DNA of 64,000 nt from Streptomyces sp. NBC_01689 (GCF_036250675.1 NZ_CP109592.1:3534001-3598000), one strand, 5' to 3'; numbered from the stretch's first letter, positions 47,459 through 59,866 are shown. Numbers and translations are program-made. Notes: generated by a model from the letters alone, not told the origin.

Positions 47459-47812
47459 GCAGCGATCCTCTGGGTGAGAGTGTGTGGTTTGGCCCAATCC
47501 TATGGGGCCGGGGCCGATGCCCGCGCCCGGGTTTGCCCGCGGGGGTCCTCCGGGCGGGTGGGAGGGGGGTGTGGTGGCCGCCGTGACGAGCCTGCGGGCC
47601 GCCGGGTGCCTGAGCGCATGGGCCCCTCCGGGGGGACGAGGTGCGCGGTGCGAGGTGCGCTGTGGCCGCCGTGGCCGGCCTGCGGGCCGGTGGGGGCCGG
47701 GCGCGCCGTTCCCCGCGCCCCTGACGGGGGCGCCACGGACGCCGGGGACCCACCGCGGGCCCAGGGGAGCTGAGCGTGCCGTTCCCGCGCGCCGTACGCG
47801 GCTCGGCGGCGG
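47459..47812. other. gatC upstream region with Streptomyces repeat
   Basis: These 354 bases hold no gene. The part near gatC should carry the operon promoter, which I cannot place. At about 47679-47733 lies a copy of a recurrent streptomycete intergenic sequence, recognisable from CCTGCGGGCCGGTGGGGGCC and GTTCCCCGCGCCCCTGACGG. A second, weaker copy of the CGAGCCTGCGGGCCGCCGGG part is near 47587. Confidence 0.55.
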
Positions 47813-50047
47813 CTACTCCGCGGCGGGCAGGGCGGCTCGTGGGCGTTGCCAGCCTCGTGAACCCCGTGCCAGCAGCCATGCCGTGGCCTCGTCCGGTGGC
47901 ATCGCGGCGGCGACCAGCCAGCCCTGCACCGCGTCGCAGCCCAGGTCCCGCAGGCGTTCCCACGTCTCGTCGTCCTCGACGCCCTCCGCGACGACGAGCA
48001 GGCCCAGCGAGTGCGCGAGGTCCACCGTGCAGCGCACGATCTCCGCGTCCTCGTTGTCGATCGCGAGCCGTGCGACGAAGGACCGGTCGATCTTCAGTTC
48101 GCTGACGGGCAGCCGGCGCAGGTGGACCAGCGAGGAGTAGCCCGTGCCGAAGTCGTCCAGTGACATCTTGACCCCGTGCCCGGTCAGCCCGGCGAGGGTG
48201 TCCGCGGCGCGCTGCGGGTCCTCCAGCAGCACGTGTTCCGTGATCTCCAGTTGGAGGGCCCCCGCGGGAACCCCGTGCCGGGCGAGCCGTGCGGCGACCG
48301 CGCCCGCGAAGCCCGGGGTGTGCACGTCACGCGGGGAGACGTTCACCGCGACCGGCACCCGCAGCCCCTGCGCCCGCCACCGCGCGACCTGCGCGAGCGC
48401 CGTCTCCAGCACGTACTCCGTGAGGTGGGGCATCAGTCCGGACGACTCGGCGATCGCGATGAACTCGTCCGGCGCCACCCTGCCCCGCTCGGGATGGACC
48501 CAGCGGACGAGCGCCTCCAGACCGGCCACCTGTCCGTCGAAGCGGACCTTCGGCTGGTAGTGCAGTTCGACGTCCCCGGCGTCGAGGGCCCGCCGCAGGT
48601 CCCCCAGCAGCCCGAGCCGGTCCGGGGTGTTCGAGTCCCGCTTGGACTCGTAGACCTCCACCCCCGTACGGTCCCGCTTCGCCTGGTACATCGCCACGTC
48701 CGCCCGGCGCAGCAGCCCCTCCGCGTCGAGCGCGTGGTCGGGGAAGACGGCGAGTCCGGCGCTGGCCTCGAGGACGAGGGTGAGCCCGTCGAGGTCGAGC
48801 GGCGAGCCGAGCGCGGCGACGAGATTGCGGGCCACCCGGGTGGCCGACGTGGTGGAGTCGGCGACGGGCAGTAACACGGCGAACTCGTCACCGCCGAGCC
48901 GCGCGGCCTCCGCCCCGCGCGGCAGCGCCAGCCGCAGCCGTTCGGCTATCTGGAGCAGCAGCCGGTCACCGGCGAGATGCCCCAGCGTGTCGTTGACGGA
49001 CCGGAAGCGGTCGAGGTCGATCAGCATCAACGCCGAACGCGCGCCTATGCGTTCGGCGTCGTCCAGGGCCGCCCAGGTGCGTTCGAGCAGCCACTGCCGG
49101 TTGGGCAGGCCGGTCAGCGGATCACGCAGTTGCTCCTCGGCCCGGACCCGCGCGATCCACAGCGTGGAGTCGAGGGCGATGAGGGGGATCGAGAACAGGG
49201 GCAGCAGCATGGGCTGGGCGACGGCGACCACGCAGATCAGCGGCGCGATGCCGAGCAGGGCGACCGCGACGAGGCCCTGCCGGACGAGGGCCGTACGGGC
49301 GGCGGTCGGCAGACCTCCGGTGCCCGGCACGTGCAGGCGCCAGAGCAGGACGCGGGTGACGGCGAGATACGCGGTGGCGACCAGCACCACCTGGGGCGCC
49401 GCGTAGAAGTCCCAGCTCTGCGGGTTCCAGGGGGCCTCGACCGACGGCACGCGCCCGAACACGGCGAGGACCAGCGCGCCGGCGCCGATGCCGAGGATGT
49501 CGACCGCTCCGTGCAACACCCCCTGGCGCCAACGGCCCCGGCGCGCGGCACCGACCAGGACGACGACGGTCAGGCTGACCATCCCGGCGGCCACCCACCC
49601 GTAGAGCAGCAGGACCGCGAGGGTCAGGGCGGCGCCGGATCCGGTGCCGCCCCACCACCGGGCCCGGCCGAGGGCGACCAGATGACCGACGATGACACCG
49701 GTCAGCACGGCCAGCGACCAGCCGACCGCGCCGGACGGGAAGAGGGCGTGGTGGTCGCTGAACGCCCGGAAGAAGCCGCCGCCGAGGACGAACGCGGCCA
49801 CCGCGACGACCGTCGCGGGCAGCGCGGGCCAGGCGGTGGGCCGTTCGGGGTCGTGGCCGGGCAGGCCCGGACCGCGTCCGGTGCTGTACCGGCCCGCGGC
49901 GGTGGTGACCGTGAAGGGTGTGTGGTCCCGCTCGCCCGCGCCGGGGCGCGTCGACGACCGTCCCGTCCGGAGGCCCGCCATCCACGCGCCGGTCGTCCGG
50001 CGCAGGCGCAGCCGTACGTCCGGGGCGGCGCTCTCGGTCGGTTCCAT
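47813..50047 (-). CDS. rmdB: RmdB-like membrane GGDEF/EAL c-di-GMP phosphodiesterase
   Basis: This 744-aa protein has about six to eight membrane helices (residues ~75-310), then a GGDEF domain with [13 protein letters not shown] and an EAL domain with all main catalytic motifs: [33 protein letters not shown] and VAEGVE. The GGDEF domain lacks the RxxD inhibitory site (PRGA at that position). Its location between ligA and the gat operon matches RmdB of S. coelicolor, a reported c-di-GMP phosphodiesterase that affects development. ATG 50047 has GAGGG six bases upstream; a longer frame upstream looks non-coding. It probably lowers c-di-GMP at the membrane. Confidence 0.83.
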   Translation of the reverse strand: MEPTESAAPDVRLRLRRTTGAWMAGLRTGRSSTRPGAGERDHTPFTVTTAAGRYSTGRGPGLPGHDPERPTAWPALPATVVAVAAFVLGGGFFRAFSDHHALFPSGAVGWSLAVLTGVIVGHLVALGRARWWGGTGSGAALTLAVLLLYGWVAAGMVSLTVVVLVGAARRGRWRQGVLHGAVDILGIGAGALVLAVFGRVPSVEAPWNPQSWDFYAAPQVVLVATAYLAVTRVLLWRLHVPGTGGLPTAARTALVRQGLVAVALLGIAPLICVVAVAQPMLLPLFSIPLIALDSTLWIARVRAEEQLRDPLTGLPNRQWLLERTWAALDDAERIGARSALMLIDLDRFRSVNDTLGHLAGDRLLLQIAERLRLALPRGAEAARLGGDEFAVLLPVADSTTSATRVARNLVAALGSPLDLDGLTLVLEASAGLAVFPDHALDAEGLLRRADVAMYQAKRDRTGVEVYESKRDSNTPDRLGLLGDLRRALDAGDVELHYQPKVRFDGQVAGLEALVRWVHPERGRVAPDEFIAIAESSGLMPHLTEYVLETALAQVARWRAQGLRVPVAVNVSPRDVHTPGFAGAVAARLARHGVPAGALQLEITEHVLLEDPQRAADTLAGLTGHGVKMSLDDFGTGYSSLVHLRRLPVSELKIDRSFVARLAIDNEDAEIVRCTVDLAHSLGLLVVAEGVEDDETWERLRDLGCDAVQGWLVAAAMPPDEATAWLLARGSRGWQRPRAALPAAE

Positions 50048-50260
50048 TCCCGTCCCTCTCACAGCCGGCGGTGCCCACGCCACGCGGCCCGTTGCCGTCG
50101 AACACCGCCGACGGCACCGCGTCTCACGCACTCGTCCCCCGACTCCTCAGGAGCAGGGGATGCCCCAGCCGTAGCCGGGCACGGCAGGCGCACACCTCAA
50201 CAGTAGGCCGCAGAAGGCTTCCACGGGCAGCGGTCGACGACGGTTGCCCGAATGCGACCC

Positions 50261-50300
50261 GGCCACCCGTATGCATCTGATATGCGCCGAACGGGTGGCC
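50261..50300 (-). terminator. Terminator after ligA
   Basis: GGCCACCCGT (50261-50270) pairs with ACGGGTGGCC (50291-50300) across a 20-base loop that itself contains ATGCATCTGATATGC. It lies 8 nt past the ligA stop. Confidence 0.6.
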
Positions 50301-50308
50301 TTCAACCG

Positions 50309-52519
<2,211 letters not shown>

Positions 52520-53527
52520 TTACTCTGGGTTTTCCGCGAGGGATCTCGCCGCCCGGACGCAGTGGGCGAGCGCCCGGCGCGCGTACTCGGGGGAAGCGCC
52601 CGCGAGTCCGCACGACGGAGTCACCGTGACGGCCTGGGCGAGAAGCCCCGGATGCAGCCCCAGCCTGCGCCACAACGTCCTGACACCCATGACGCTACCG
52701 GCAGGGTCCGACAACGGGCCGTCGGTGCCGGGCACGACACCGGCGAGGAGCTGGGTGCCGCCCTCCACCGCCTCGCCGATCGCGTCGTCGTCACGTTCGG
52801 TGAGCAGGGCGAGGTCGAAGGAGATGCCCGCGGCGCCCGCCCTGCGCAGCAGACCGAACGGCACCTCGGGCGCGCACGAGTGCACCACGACCGGGCCGTC
52901 CGCGTGAACCCCCACGACGTCGCGCAGCGCCGACTCGGCGATCTGCCGGTCGACGGCGCGATGGGTGCGGTACCCGCTCGCGGACTTCACCCGGCCGAGC
53001 AGCACGGCGACGAGCGAGGGCTCGTCGAGCTGCAGCACGACCCGGGCCCCCGGCACCCGGCGCCGCACCTCGTCGAGATGGGTCCGCAGGCCCTCGGCGA
53101 GCGAGCCGGCCAGGTCGCGGCAGGCACCGAGGTCGGACAGGGCGGCCTCGCCGTTCCGCAGCTCCAGCGCGGCGGCCAGGGTCCAGGGCCCCACGGCCTG
53201 CACCTTCAGCGGCCCCTCGTACCCCTGGGTGTACTCCTCCAGCGCGTCGAGGTCCTCGCCCAGCCACGACCTGGCGCGCCGGGTGTCCCGCCCCGGCCGG
53301 TCCCCGAGCCGCCAGCCGCTGGGCTCCACGCGCGCGTAGAGGTCGACCAGCATCCCGGCCGTCCGCCCGATCATGTCGGCGCCGGGGCCGCGCGCGGGCA
53401 ACTCCGGCAGATGGGGGAAGTCCTCGAAGGACCCGGTAACGGTCTTGGCGGTCTCCCGCGCGTCACCACCCGGCATGGACCCGACACCGGTGGCGGCACC
53501 GAACCCGAACTCGCTGTTTTCGCTCAC
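52520..53527 (-). CDS. MetE-like cobalamin-independent methionine synthase homologue, short form
   Basis: This 335-aa protein is a single-domain relative of the MetE C-terminal barrel, much shorter than true MetE (about 750). It begins with FGAATGVGSMPGGDARET and has the putative zinc ligands in VVVHSCAPEVP (His-x-Cys) and TVTPSCGLAG (Cys). It may transfer a methyl group to homocysteine or another thiol; many actinobacterial genomes label it methionine synthase without proof. The GTG start is followed by MSENSEFGFG. It lies directly upstream of ligA on the same strand. Confidence 0.8.
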   Translation of the reverse strand: MSENSEFGFGAATGVGSMPGGDARETAKTVTGSFEDFPHLPELPARGPGADMIGRTAGMLVDLYARVEPSGWRLGDRPGRDTRRARSWLGEDLDALEEYTQGYEGPLKVQAVGPWTLAAALELRNGEAALSDLGACRDLAGSLAEGLRTHLDEVRRRVPGARVVLQLDEPSLVAVLLGRVKSASGYRTHRAVDRQIAESALRDVVGVHADGPVVVHSCAPEVPFGLLRRAGAAGISFDLALLTERDDDAIGEAVEGGTQLLAGVVPGTDGPLSDPAGSVMGVRTLWRRLGLHPGLLAQAVTVTPSCGLAGASPEYARRALAHCVRAARSLAENPE

Positions 53528-53656
53528 CCGCGAAGCGTACGTAACCCCGCGGGGCGCGACGCGGGCGAGCCCGTCCGCGCCGCCCCGCCCGCCGGTCCCG
53601 CACCGCGTGCCGCCGCGTCGGCGCGCGCCGACGGCGGGCCCCGTCAGCGGGCCCCG

Positions 53657-54346
53657 TCAGCGTCCCGGCCGGACCGTCAGGTCGTTGACCTCCGCGTCGC
53701 GCGGCAGGTCGAGGGCGGTCAGGATGGTCGTCGCGACGGACTCCGGGTCGATCCACTTCGAGGCGTCGTACGGCTTGCCCTCCTGCTGGTGGACCTTGGC
53801 CTGCATGGGGCTCGCGGTGCGGCCGGGGTAGACCGAGGTGACCCGGACCCCGTTGCCGTGCTCCTCGTGGCGCAGCGAGTCCGCGAGGGCCTTCAGACCG
53901 TGCTTGGAGGCGGCGTACGCGGACCAGTCGGCGCCCGCGCTGAGGCCCGCGCCGGAGTTCACGAACAGCACGTGCCCCTGCGCGAGGCGGAGTTGGGTCA
54001 GGAAGTGCCGGGTGAGCTCGGCGGGGGCGATCAGGTTGACGTTGAGCTGGTGGCGCCAGGACTTGGGGGTCAGCTCGCCGACCGGGCCGAGGTCCACCAC
54101 TCCCGCGATGTGCAGGAGCGAGTCGAGGCGGTCGGGCAGGGACTGGTGCGAGAACGCCCAGGAGAGCTTGTCCGGGTCCGCGAGGTCGCCGACCAGGGTC
54201 CTCGCCCCCGGGTACGCCGCGCCGAGTTCCTTCGCGCGACCCGCGTCGCGCGCGTGCAGCACGAGGTCGTCCCCGCGCGCGTGCAGACGGCGGGCGACGG
54301 CCGCGCCGATGCCGGAACCGGCCCCGGTGATCAGATGTGTAGCCAT
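53657..54346 (-). CDS. Short-chain dehydrogenase/reductase
   Basis: This 229-aa SDR has the N-terminal TGAGSGIGAAVARRL cofactor motif, an LVGDLADP segment, LLHIAGVVDLGP (NAG-equivalent) and the active-site YAASKHGLKAL with serine upstream in FVNSGAGLS. It ends in YPGRTASPM. It is NADP- or NAD-dependent, substrate unknown. ATG 54346 was taken because it directly begins MATHLITGAG; an ATG three codons earlier is possible. It is directly downstream of a LOG-family gene on the same strand, 16 bases apart. Confidence 0.86.
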   Translation of the reverse strand: MATHLITGAGSGIGAAVARRLHARGDDLVLHARDAGRAKELGAAYPGARTLVGDLADPDKLSWAFSHQSLPDRLDSLLHIAGVVDLGPVGELTPKSWRHQLNVNLIAPAELTRHFLTQLRLAQGHVLFVNSGAGLSAGADWSAYAASKHGLKALADSLRHEEHGNGVRVTSVYPGRTASPMQAKVHQQEGKPYDASKWIDPESVATTILTALDLPRDAEVNDLTVRPGR

Positions 54347-54362
54347 GGACGCCATGCTCGCA

Positions 54363-54902
54363 TCACCGGGTGCCGGCGCTCTCCTCCAGGTAGGCCAGCG
54401 CGCCCGCCGGCTCCTCGGCGAAGAACACCAGGTCGATGAGGGGCCGCGGCAGGAACCCCTCGGCCTCCATGCGCCGGAACTGCTCCTTCAGGCCGTCGTA
54501 GAAGCCCGCCGTGTTCAGCAGGACCACCGGCTTGTCCGTGCGCCCGTGCTTCTTCAGCTCCAGGATCTCGGTCGCCTCGTCGAGCGTCCCCGTGCCGCCC
54601 ACCATCACGACCACCGCGTCGGCCTTCTCCAGGAGCAGTGCCTTGCGCTCGGCGAGGTCCCGGGCGATCACCATCTCGTCGGCGTCCGTGCGCGCCCCGG
54701 CCGCCAGGAAGTCCACGGAGACGCCCACGAGGCGTCCGCCCGCCGCCTGGACGCCGTCGGCGACCACCTTCATGAGCCCGACGTCCGAACCGCCCCAGAC
54801 CAGGGTGTGGCCGCCCTTGCCGAGCAGTTCCGCGAACTCGCGCGCGGGGCCCGTGTAGCGGTCGTCGAGGTCGGCGGCGGAGAGGAAGACGCAGATGTTC
54901 AT
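54363..54902 (-). CDS. LOG-family (lysine decarboxylase-like) protein
   Basis: This 179-aa Rossmann-fold protein has the LOG signature in two parts: GGSDVGLMKVVADG near residue 37 and VGGTGTLDEATE near residue 102. The second normally reads PGGxGTxxE; here Pro is Val. Proteins of this family are often cytokinin nucleoside 5'-monophosphate phosphoribohydrolases, misannotated as lysine decarboxylases. It probably cleaves a nucleotide base-ribose bond. The ATG lies 50 bases from the divergent DUF427 gene. It is followed by the SDR gene. Confidence 0.83.
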   Translation of the reverse strand: MNICVFLSAADLDDRYTGPAREFAELLGKGGHTLVWGGSDVGLMKVVADGVQAAGGRLVGVSVDFLAAGARTDADEMVIARDLAERKALLLEKADAVVVMVGGTGTLDEATEILELKKHGRTDKPVVLLNTAGFYDGLKEQFRRMEAEGFLPRPLIDLVFFAEEPAGALAYLEESAGTR

Positions 54903-54952
54903 GCGTTCACCGTACGCGGGAAGAACCAGGGCTCCGCGAGCGCTTTCCCGTC

Positions 54953-55279
54953 ATGACCCAAGGACACACGATCACCATCGAGCAGGGCACCCAGCGCGTA
55001 CGCGTCGTGCACGGCGACCAGGTCCTCGCGGAGAGCGACCGGCCGCTGCTGCTGCGCGAGACGGGCTGTCCGGTGCGCTACTACATCCCCCCGCAGGACG
55101 TCCGTCTGGACCTGCTGACGGCCTCCGGCACCCACACGCACTGCCCCTTCAAGGGCGACGCCTCCTACTGGTCCCTGCCCGACGCCCCCGACCTCGTCTG
55201 GTACTACCCCGAGCCGAAGCCGGACGTCGCGCAGATCAAGGACCACCTGTGCTTCTACGAGGTGGAGGTACTCCCTTAA
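54953..55279 (+). CDS. DUF427 domain protein
   Basis: This 108-aa protein matches the DUF427 fold family: AESDRPLLLRETGCPVRYYI, then PPQDVRLDLL, HCPFKGDASYWS near residue 64 and VWYYPEPKPDVAQIKDHLCF near the end. No enzymatic role is established for the family. The ATG is divergent from the LOG gene. Its stop codon lies in a 16-base tandem duplication (GGAGGTACTCCC at 55264 and 55280). Confidence 0.87.
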   Translation: MTQGHTITIEQGTQRVRVVHGDQVLAESDRPLLLRETGCPVRYYIPPQDVRLDLLTASGTHTHCPFKGDASYWSLPDAPDLVWYYPEPKPDVAQIKDHLCFYEVEVLP

Positions 55280-55358
55280 GGAGGTACTCCCCCCCCCAAC
55301 GCCCCGGCCGCCGTCCCCGCACCGATGAGTTCCGTCCCGCCGGACGGTCTGCACGGGC

Positions 55359-56153
55359 ATGGACAAGAAGGTTCTCTCCCGCGACGGGACGCCCCTGGCG
55401 TACGAGCGTCACGGTGACGGTCCGGCCGTGGTGCTGGTGGGCGGAGCGCTGTGCACGGGCGTCACGCTGGCGCCCCTCGCACGGGCGCTGTCGGACCGCT
55501 TCGGCGCCGTCACCTACGACCGCCGGGGCCGCGGCGCCAGCGGGGACACCGCGTCGCCCTGCACGGTCGCCCGCGAGGTCGAGGACATCGCGGCGCTGAT
55601 CGGGGCCTGCGGGGGCGGCGCGGCGCTGTACGGCGTCTCGTCGGGCGGTGCGCTGGCCCTGCGCGCGGCGGCGAGCGGGCTGCCGGTGGACGCGGTGGCC
55701 GTCTACGAGACGCCGTTCACCCTCCACGAGGACGGCGGGCGGCGCCGGGAGTACACCGGCCGGCTCGCCGAACTGCTGGCGCGGGACCGGCGCGGGGACG
55801 CCCTGGAGCTCTTCATGACGCTCACCGGGATGTCGCCGGAGATGATCGCCGGCGCCCGGCGGTCCCCCGGCTGGGCCGGGATGGAGGCGATCGCCCCGAC
55901 CCTCGCGTACGACGACGCCGTCATGGGCGACGGTCTGCTGCCCCGGGAGCTGCCGGCCTCGCTGCCCATGCCGGTGCTCTCCGTCGCGGGCGGCGCGAGT
56001 CCCGCCTGGATGCGCGAGAGCGCGCGGGCGGTCGCGGACGCGGCGCCCCGGGGGACGTACCGGGTGCTGGAGGGGCAGACCCACGCCGTGGAGGCCGCGG
56101 TCCTCGCGCCGCTCCTGGCCGAGTTCTTCGACCACCGCGGAAGCCGCCCGTGA
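55359..56153 (+). CDS. Alpha/beta hydrolase
   Basis: This 264-aa protein has the alpha/beta hydrolase order: PAVVLVGGALCTG (oxyanion strand), VTYDRRGRGASGD, nucleophile Ser in LYGVSSGGALAL near residue 95 and the catalytic His in LEGQTHAVEAAVLAP near residue 246. The acid is probably an Asp or Glu after VLSVAGG. The substrate is unknown; it resembles small esterases/lactonases. The ATG has no strong ribosome site. It ends 24 bases before the stop of mnmA, which converges on it. Confidence 0.82.
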   Translation: MDKKVLSRDGTPLAYERHGDGPAVVLVGGALCTGVTLAPLARALSDRFGAVTYDRRGRGASGDTASPCTVAREVEDIAALIGACGGGAALYGVSSGGALALRAAASGLPVDAVAVYETPFTLHEDGGRRREYTGRLAELLARDRRGDALELFMTLTGMSPEMIAGARRSPGWAGMEAIAPTLAYDDAVMGDGLLPRELPASLPMPVLSVAGGASPAWMRESARAVADAAPRGTYRVLEGQTHAVEAAVLAPLLAEFFDHRGSRP

Positions 56154-56177
56154 GGCCCTCCGCGGCGACGGGACCGG

Positions 56178-57305
56178 CTAGACGGACGCCTTCGCGCGGG
56201 TGGTCGTCGCGATCGTCGCCGACCCCACCACGCGGGTGCCGTCGTACAGGACGATCGCCTGGCCGGGGGCGACCCCGCGCACCGGTTCGGTGAACGCCAC
56301 CTCCAGGCCGCCGTCGACGAGTTCGGCGGTGACCGTGGTCTCGCCGCCGTGGGCGCGGAGCTGGGCGGTGTAGGTACCGGGGCCGGCCGGGGCGGCGCCG
56401 CACCAGCGCGGCTTGATCGCCGTGAGCGCGGAGACGTCCAGGGACGCCGCCGGGCCGACCGTCACCCGGTTGTCCACCGGCGAGATGTCCAGGACGTAGC
56501 GCGGCTTGCCGTCGGCGGCGGGGGTGCCGATGCGCAGGCCCTTGCGCTGGCCGATGGTGAAGCCGAACGCGCCCTCGTGGGTGCCGACGACCGCGCCGGA
56601 CTCGTCCACGATGTCGCCCTCGGACCTGCCCAGACGGTTCGCGAGGAAGCCCTGGGTGTCGCCGTCGGCGATGAAGCAGATGTCGTGCGAGTCGGGCTTC
56701 TTGGCGACCGCGAGGCCGCGCAGCTCGGCCTCGGCGCGGATCTCGTCCTTGGTGGTGAGGGTGTCGCCGAGCGGGAAGAGCGCGTGCGCGAGCTGGCGGT
56801 CGTCGAGGACCCCGAGGACGTACGACTGGTCCTTGGCCATGTCGGAGGCGCGGTGCAGCTCGCGGGTGCCGTCCTCGTTCACCAGCACCTTCGCGTAGTG
56901 GCCCGTGCAGACGGCGTCGAAGCCGAGCGCGAGCGCCTTGTCGAGCAGGGCCGCGAACTTGATCTTCTCGTTGCAGCGCAGGCACGGGTTCGGGGTGCGC
57001 CCCGCCTCGTACTCGGCGACGAAGTCCTCGACCACGTCCTCGCGGAAGCGCTCGGCGAGGTCCCAGACGTAGAACGGGATGCCGATGACGTCCGCGGCGC
57101 GACGGGCGTCCCGGGAGTCCTCGATGGTGCAACAGCCGCGCGCGCCGGTGCGGAACGACTGCGGGTTGGCGGAGAGCGCGAGGTGCACGCCCGTCACGTC
57201 GTGGCCCGCTTCCGCCGCGCGGGCGGCGGCGACGGCGGAGTCCACGCCGCCGGACATGGCGGCGAGGACGCGGAGGGGGCGGGGGCGCGGCGAGGTCTCA
57301 GTCAT
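56178..57305 (-). CDS. mnmA: tRNA-specific 2-thiouridylase
   Basis: This 375-aa protein has the PP-loop [13 protein letters not shown] near residue 17, the catalytic Cys108 in [14 protein letters not shown], the GHYAKV segment and the acceptor Cys210 in [11 protein letters not shown]. The C-terminal beta domain begins near residue 290. It thiolates U34 of Lys, Glu and Gln tRNAs with sulfur relayed from a cysteine desulfurase. The ATG has GGAGGGG upstream. A cysteine desulfurase gene lies one gene away on the same strand, supplying the likely sulfur donor. Confidence 0.94.
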   Translation of the reverse strand: MTETSPRPRPLRVLAAMSGGVDSAVAAARAAEAGHDVTGVHLALSANPQSFRTGARGCCTIEDSRDARRAADVIGIPFYVWDLAERFREDVVEDFVAEYEAGRTPNPCLRCNEKIKFAALLDKALALGFDAVCTGHYAKVLVNEDGTRELHRASDMAKDQSYVLGVLDDRQLAHALFPLGDTLTTKDEIRAEAELRGLAVAKKPDSHDICFIADGDTQGFLANRLGRSEGDIVDESGAVVGTHEGAFGFTIGQRKGLRIGTPAADGKPRYVLDISPVDNRVTVGPAASLDVSALTAIKPRWCGAAPAGPGTYTAQLRAHGGETTVTAELVDGGLEVAFTEPVRGVAPGQAIVLYDGTRVVGSATIATTTRAKASV

Positions 57306-57393
57306 AGCCCCTCCAGGGTACGGGGCGACGGGGAACGGATTCCCGCGAGTATGCGTTGAGGATCGCGACAGACAGCGACAGGAGACGGGCACG

Positions 57394-58218
57394 ATGAGCG
57401 GAGCCGCGCAGGAGGCGCCGGATACACGGGAGACGCCGGACCCGGCGGCCCCGGACCCGGAGTCGCCGGATCCGGTCATGCCGCGCCGGGACGCGCCGGC
57501 TGCTGGGACACCGGAGGGGAAGCGGCGGGTGGGCACGGACGGCGACCGGCGGGTCGGGCGGCGCACGCTGCTCATCGGCGGAGTTGCGGCCGCGGTGGGC
57601 ACCGCGGTGCTCGCGCGGGGCGAGCTGGGGCACCTGTGGTGGCGGCTGCCGGGCGTGGAGAAGCCCCGCGAGGAGGGGGTGGTCGACTTCCGGGGCGCCC
57701 GCTGGATCGCGGCGTCGAGTGCGAACTGGCGGCGCGCGGACCGTCCCGACGACTACGCCATAGACCGGGTGGTCATCCATGTCACCCAGGGCAGCTACCG
57801 CAGCGCGGTCAAGGTCTTCCAGGACCCGGGGCACGGCGCCGCCGCGCACTACATCGTCCGCAGGGACGGCCGCGTCACCCAGATGATCCGCGAACTGGAC
57901 GTGGCCTTCCACGCGGGCAACCGCGAGTACAACGAGCGGAGCGTCGGCATCGAGCACGAGGGCTTCGTGGAGAACGCCTCGTCGTTCACCGAGGCCATGT
58001 ACGCCGCGTCGGCGCGGCTGACGGCCGGGATCTGCGCCCGTTACGACATCCCCGTCGACCGCGAGCACATCATCGGGCACGTGGAGGTGCCGGGCACCGA
58101 CCACACCGACCCCGGACGCTACTGGGACTGGGACCGGTACCTGCGGCTGGTGCGGCGGGCGCGCACCGCGGTGCCGTCGGCCGCCGCCACCCCGTCGGCG
58201 GGCGGCACGCGGACCTGA
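57394..58218 (+). CDS. Tat-exported N-acetylmuramoyl-L-alanine amidase
   Basis: This 274-aa protein has a Pro/Asp-rich N-terminus and then a twin-arginine signal, [20 protein letters not shown], near residues 53-73. The Amidase_2 domain follows: the first zinc histidine in [10 protein letters not shown] near residue 127, the [16 protein letters not shown] strand, EHEGF, and the last ligands in [20 protein letters not shown] near residue 230. It probably cleaves peptide stems from peptidoglycan outside the membrane. AGGAG precedes the ATG. It is divergent from mnmA and converges on the cysteine desulfurase gene. Confidence 0.88.
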   Translation: MSGAAQEAPDTRETPDPAAPDPESPDPVMPRRDAPAAGTPEGKRRVGTDGDRRVGRRTLLIGGVAAAVGTAVLARGELGHLWWRLPGVEKPREEGVVDFRGARWIAASSANWRRADRPDDYAIDRVVIHVTQGSYRSAVKVFQDPGHGAAAHYIVRRDGRVTQMIRELDVAFHAGNREYNERSVGIEHEGFVENASSFTEAMYAASARLTAGICARYDIPVDREHIIGHVEVPGTDHTDPGRYWDWDRYLRLVRRARTAVPSAAATPSAGGTRT

Positions 58219-58254
58219 CCCCCACCGGACAGCGCGGGAGCGGCCCCGGCGCGG

Positions 58255-59424
58255 TCAGGTCAGGCCCGCCGTCCGCGCCCGCTCCACGGCCGGGCCGATG
58301 GCCTTCGCGAGTGCCTCGACGTCCGCCTCCGTGGAGGTGTGGCCGAGGGAGAAGCGCAGGGTTCCGCGGGCCAGGTCCGGATCGGTGCCGGTGGCCAGCA
58401 GGACGTGGCTGGGCTGGGCGACGCCCGCCGTGCACGCGGAGCCGGTGGAGCACTCGATGCCCTGCGCGTCCAGGAGCAGCAGCAGGGAGTCGCCCTCGCA
58501 GCCCGGGAAGGTGAAGTGCGCGTTGGCGGGCAGTCGGCCCGCGGGGTCGGGGTCGCCGCCGAGGAGGGCGTCGGGCACGGCGGCGCGTACGGCGTCGACC
58601 AGGTCGTCGCGGAGCGCGCCGATCTCCCGGGCGAACCACGCGCGCTGTTCGGTGGCGAGCCGGCCCGCGACCGCGAAGGACGCGACGGCGGGCACGTCCA
58701 GGGTGCCGGAGCGCACATGGCGTTCCTGACCACCGCCGTGCAGGACCGGTACGGGGGTGTACTCGCGGCCGAGCAGCAGCGCGCCGATGCCGTACGGGCC
58801 GCCGATCTTGTGGGCGGAGACGGTCATCGCGGCGAGGCCGGAGGACGCGAAGTCGACGGGGACCTGTCCGAAGGCCTGGACGGCGTCGGAGTGCAGCGGG
58901 ACGCCGAACTCGGCCGCGACGTCGGCCAGTTCGCGGACCGGCAGCAGGGTGCCGATCTCGTTGTTGGCCCACATCACGGTGGCGAGGGCGACGTCGTCGG
59001 GGTTGCGGGCGATGGCCTCGCGCAGGGCGTCCGGGTGGACGCGGCCGTATCCGTCGACGGGCAGGTACTCGACGGTGGCGCCCTCGTGTTCGCCGAGCCA
59101 GTGGACGGCGTCGAGGACGGCGTGGTGCTCCACGGGGCTCGCGAGCACCCGGGTGCGGGCCGGGTCGGCGTCGCGGCGGGCCCAGTACAGGCCCTTCACG
59201 GCGAGGTTGTCGGCCTCGGTGCCGCCGGAGGTGAGGACCACCTCGCTGGGGCGGGCGCCGAGGGCTTCCGCGAGGCTCTCGCGGGCCTCCTCGACGGTAC
59301 GGCGGGCCCTGCGGCCGGCGGCGTGGAGGGAGGAGGCGTTGCCCGTGACGCTCAGGTGGGCGGTCAGTGCCTCTACCGCCTCCGGGAGCATCGGCGTGGT
59401 CGCGGCGTGGTCGAGGTAAGCCAT
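58255..59424 (-). CDS. Cysteine desulfurase (NifS/IscS type)
   Basis: This 389-aa PLP enzyme begins [20 protein letters not shown] and has [11 protein letters not shown] near residue 31, the cofactor Lys206 in [14 protein letters not shown] and catalytic Cys331 in [11 protein letters not shown], followed by [15 protein letters not shown]. It is the class I IscS-like form that supplies sulfur for tRNA thiolation and cofactors. Proximity to mnmA, only one gene away, supports a dedicated role in 2-thiouridine synthesis. The ATG is well placed but the ribosome site is modest. Confidence 0.92.
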   Translation of the reverse strand: MAYLDHAATTPMLPEAVEALTAHLSVTGNASSLHAAGRRARRTVEEARESLAEALGARPSEVVLTSGGTEADNLAVKGLYWARRDADPARTRVLASPVEHHAVLDAVHWLGEHEGATVEYLPVDGYGRVHPDALREAIARNPDDVALATVMWANNEIGTLLPVRELADVAAEFGVPLHSDAVQAFGQVPVDFASSGLAAMTVSAHKIGGPYGIGALLLGREYTPVPVLHGGGQERHVRSGTLDVPAVASFAVAGRLATEQRAWFAREIGALRDDLVDAVRAAVPDALLGGDPDPAGRLPANAHFTFPGCEGDSLLLLLDAQGIECSTGSACTAGVAQPSHVLLATGTDPDLARGTLRFSLGHTSTEADVEALAKAIGPAVERARTAGLT

Positions 59425-59599
59425 GGTGGCCCCGATTCTACGGGCCCCTCGTCCGCCGCTCGCGGCCCCCGTCGGGGGTCACCCCCGGCAGACCCTTCGC
59501 CCGGTACCGGTCCGGGACTCCCGGGCCTTCCGGATGCGGTCCGGATGCGGTCCGGCAGCTTGCCGGACTCCGTGGTGCGGAGGTCCGGGACAGCGCGGC

Positions 59600-59866
59600 T
59601 CAGAAGTTCCAGGAGACCGTGCTGTCGAAGTGCATGAACGCCACCAGCACCACGAGGTCGGCGACGCCCAGGCCGAGACCGAGGAAGGCGCGGCCACGAC
59701 GGGCGGTGCCGCGCCAGAGGGCGACGGAGGCGAGGACGACGGCGATCGGGCCCAGGAAGACGTTCAGGACCAGCAGACCGAGCAGCCCGAGGATGAAGGA
59801 GGCGACGGCCATGCCGTCGGCGTCCCGGGTGCCGGTGCGGCGGGTGGGTGTGGCGGTGAGTTCCAT
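59600..59866 (-). CDS. DUF4190-like small membrane protein
   Basis: This 88-aa protein has a short polar N-terminus and then ADGMAVASFILGLLGLLVLN, the usual opening of DUF4190 proteins, followed by PIAVVLASVALWRGTARRGR and a second pair of hydrophobic segments (FLGLGLGVADLVVLVAF). It should cross the membrane two or three times. No function is known for the family. It follows the 55-aa membrane gene by 20 bases on the same strand, forming a two-gene unit. Confidence 0.75.
   Translation of the reverse strand: MELTATPTRRTGTRDADGMAVASFILGLLGLLVLNVFLGPIAVVLASVALWRGTARRGRAFLGLGLGVADLVVLVAFMHFDSTVSWNF

Noticed and set aside
54363..54902. Lysine decarboxylase
   Set aside because: Proteins with the GGxxxGLM and GGTGTxxE motifs are LOG-type nucleotide hydrolases; the PLP motifs of a decarboxylase are absent.
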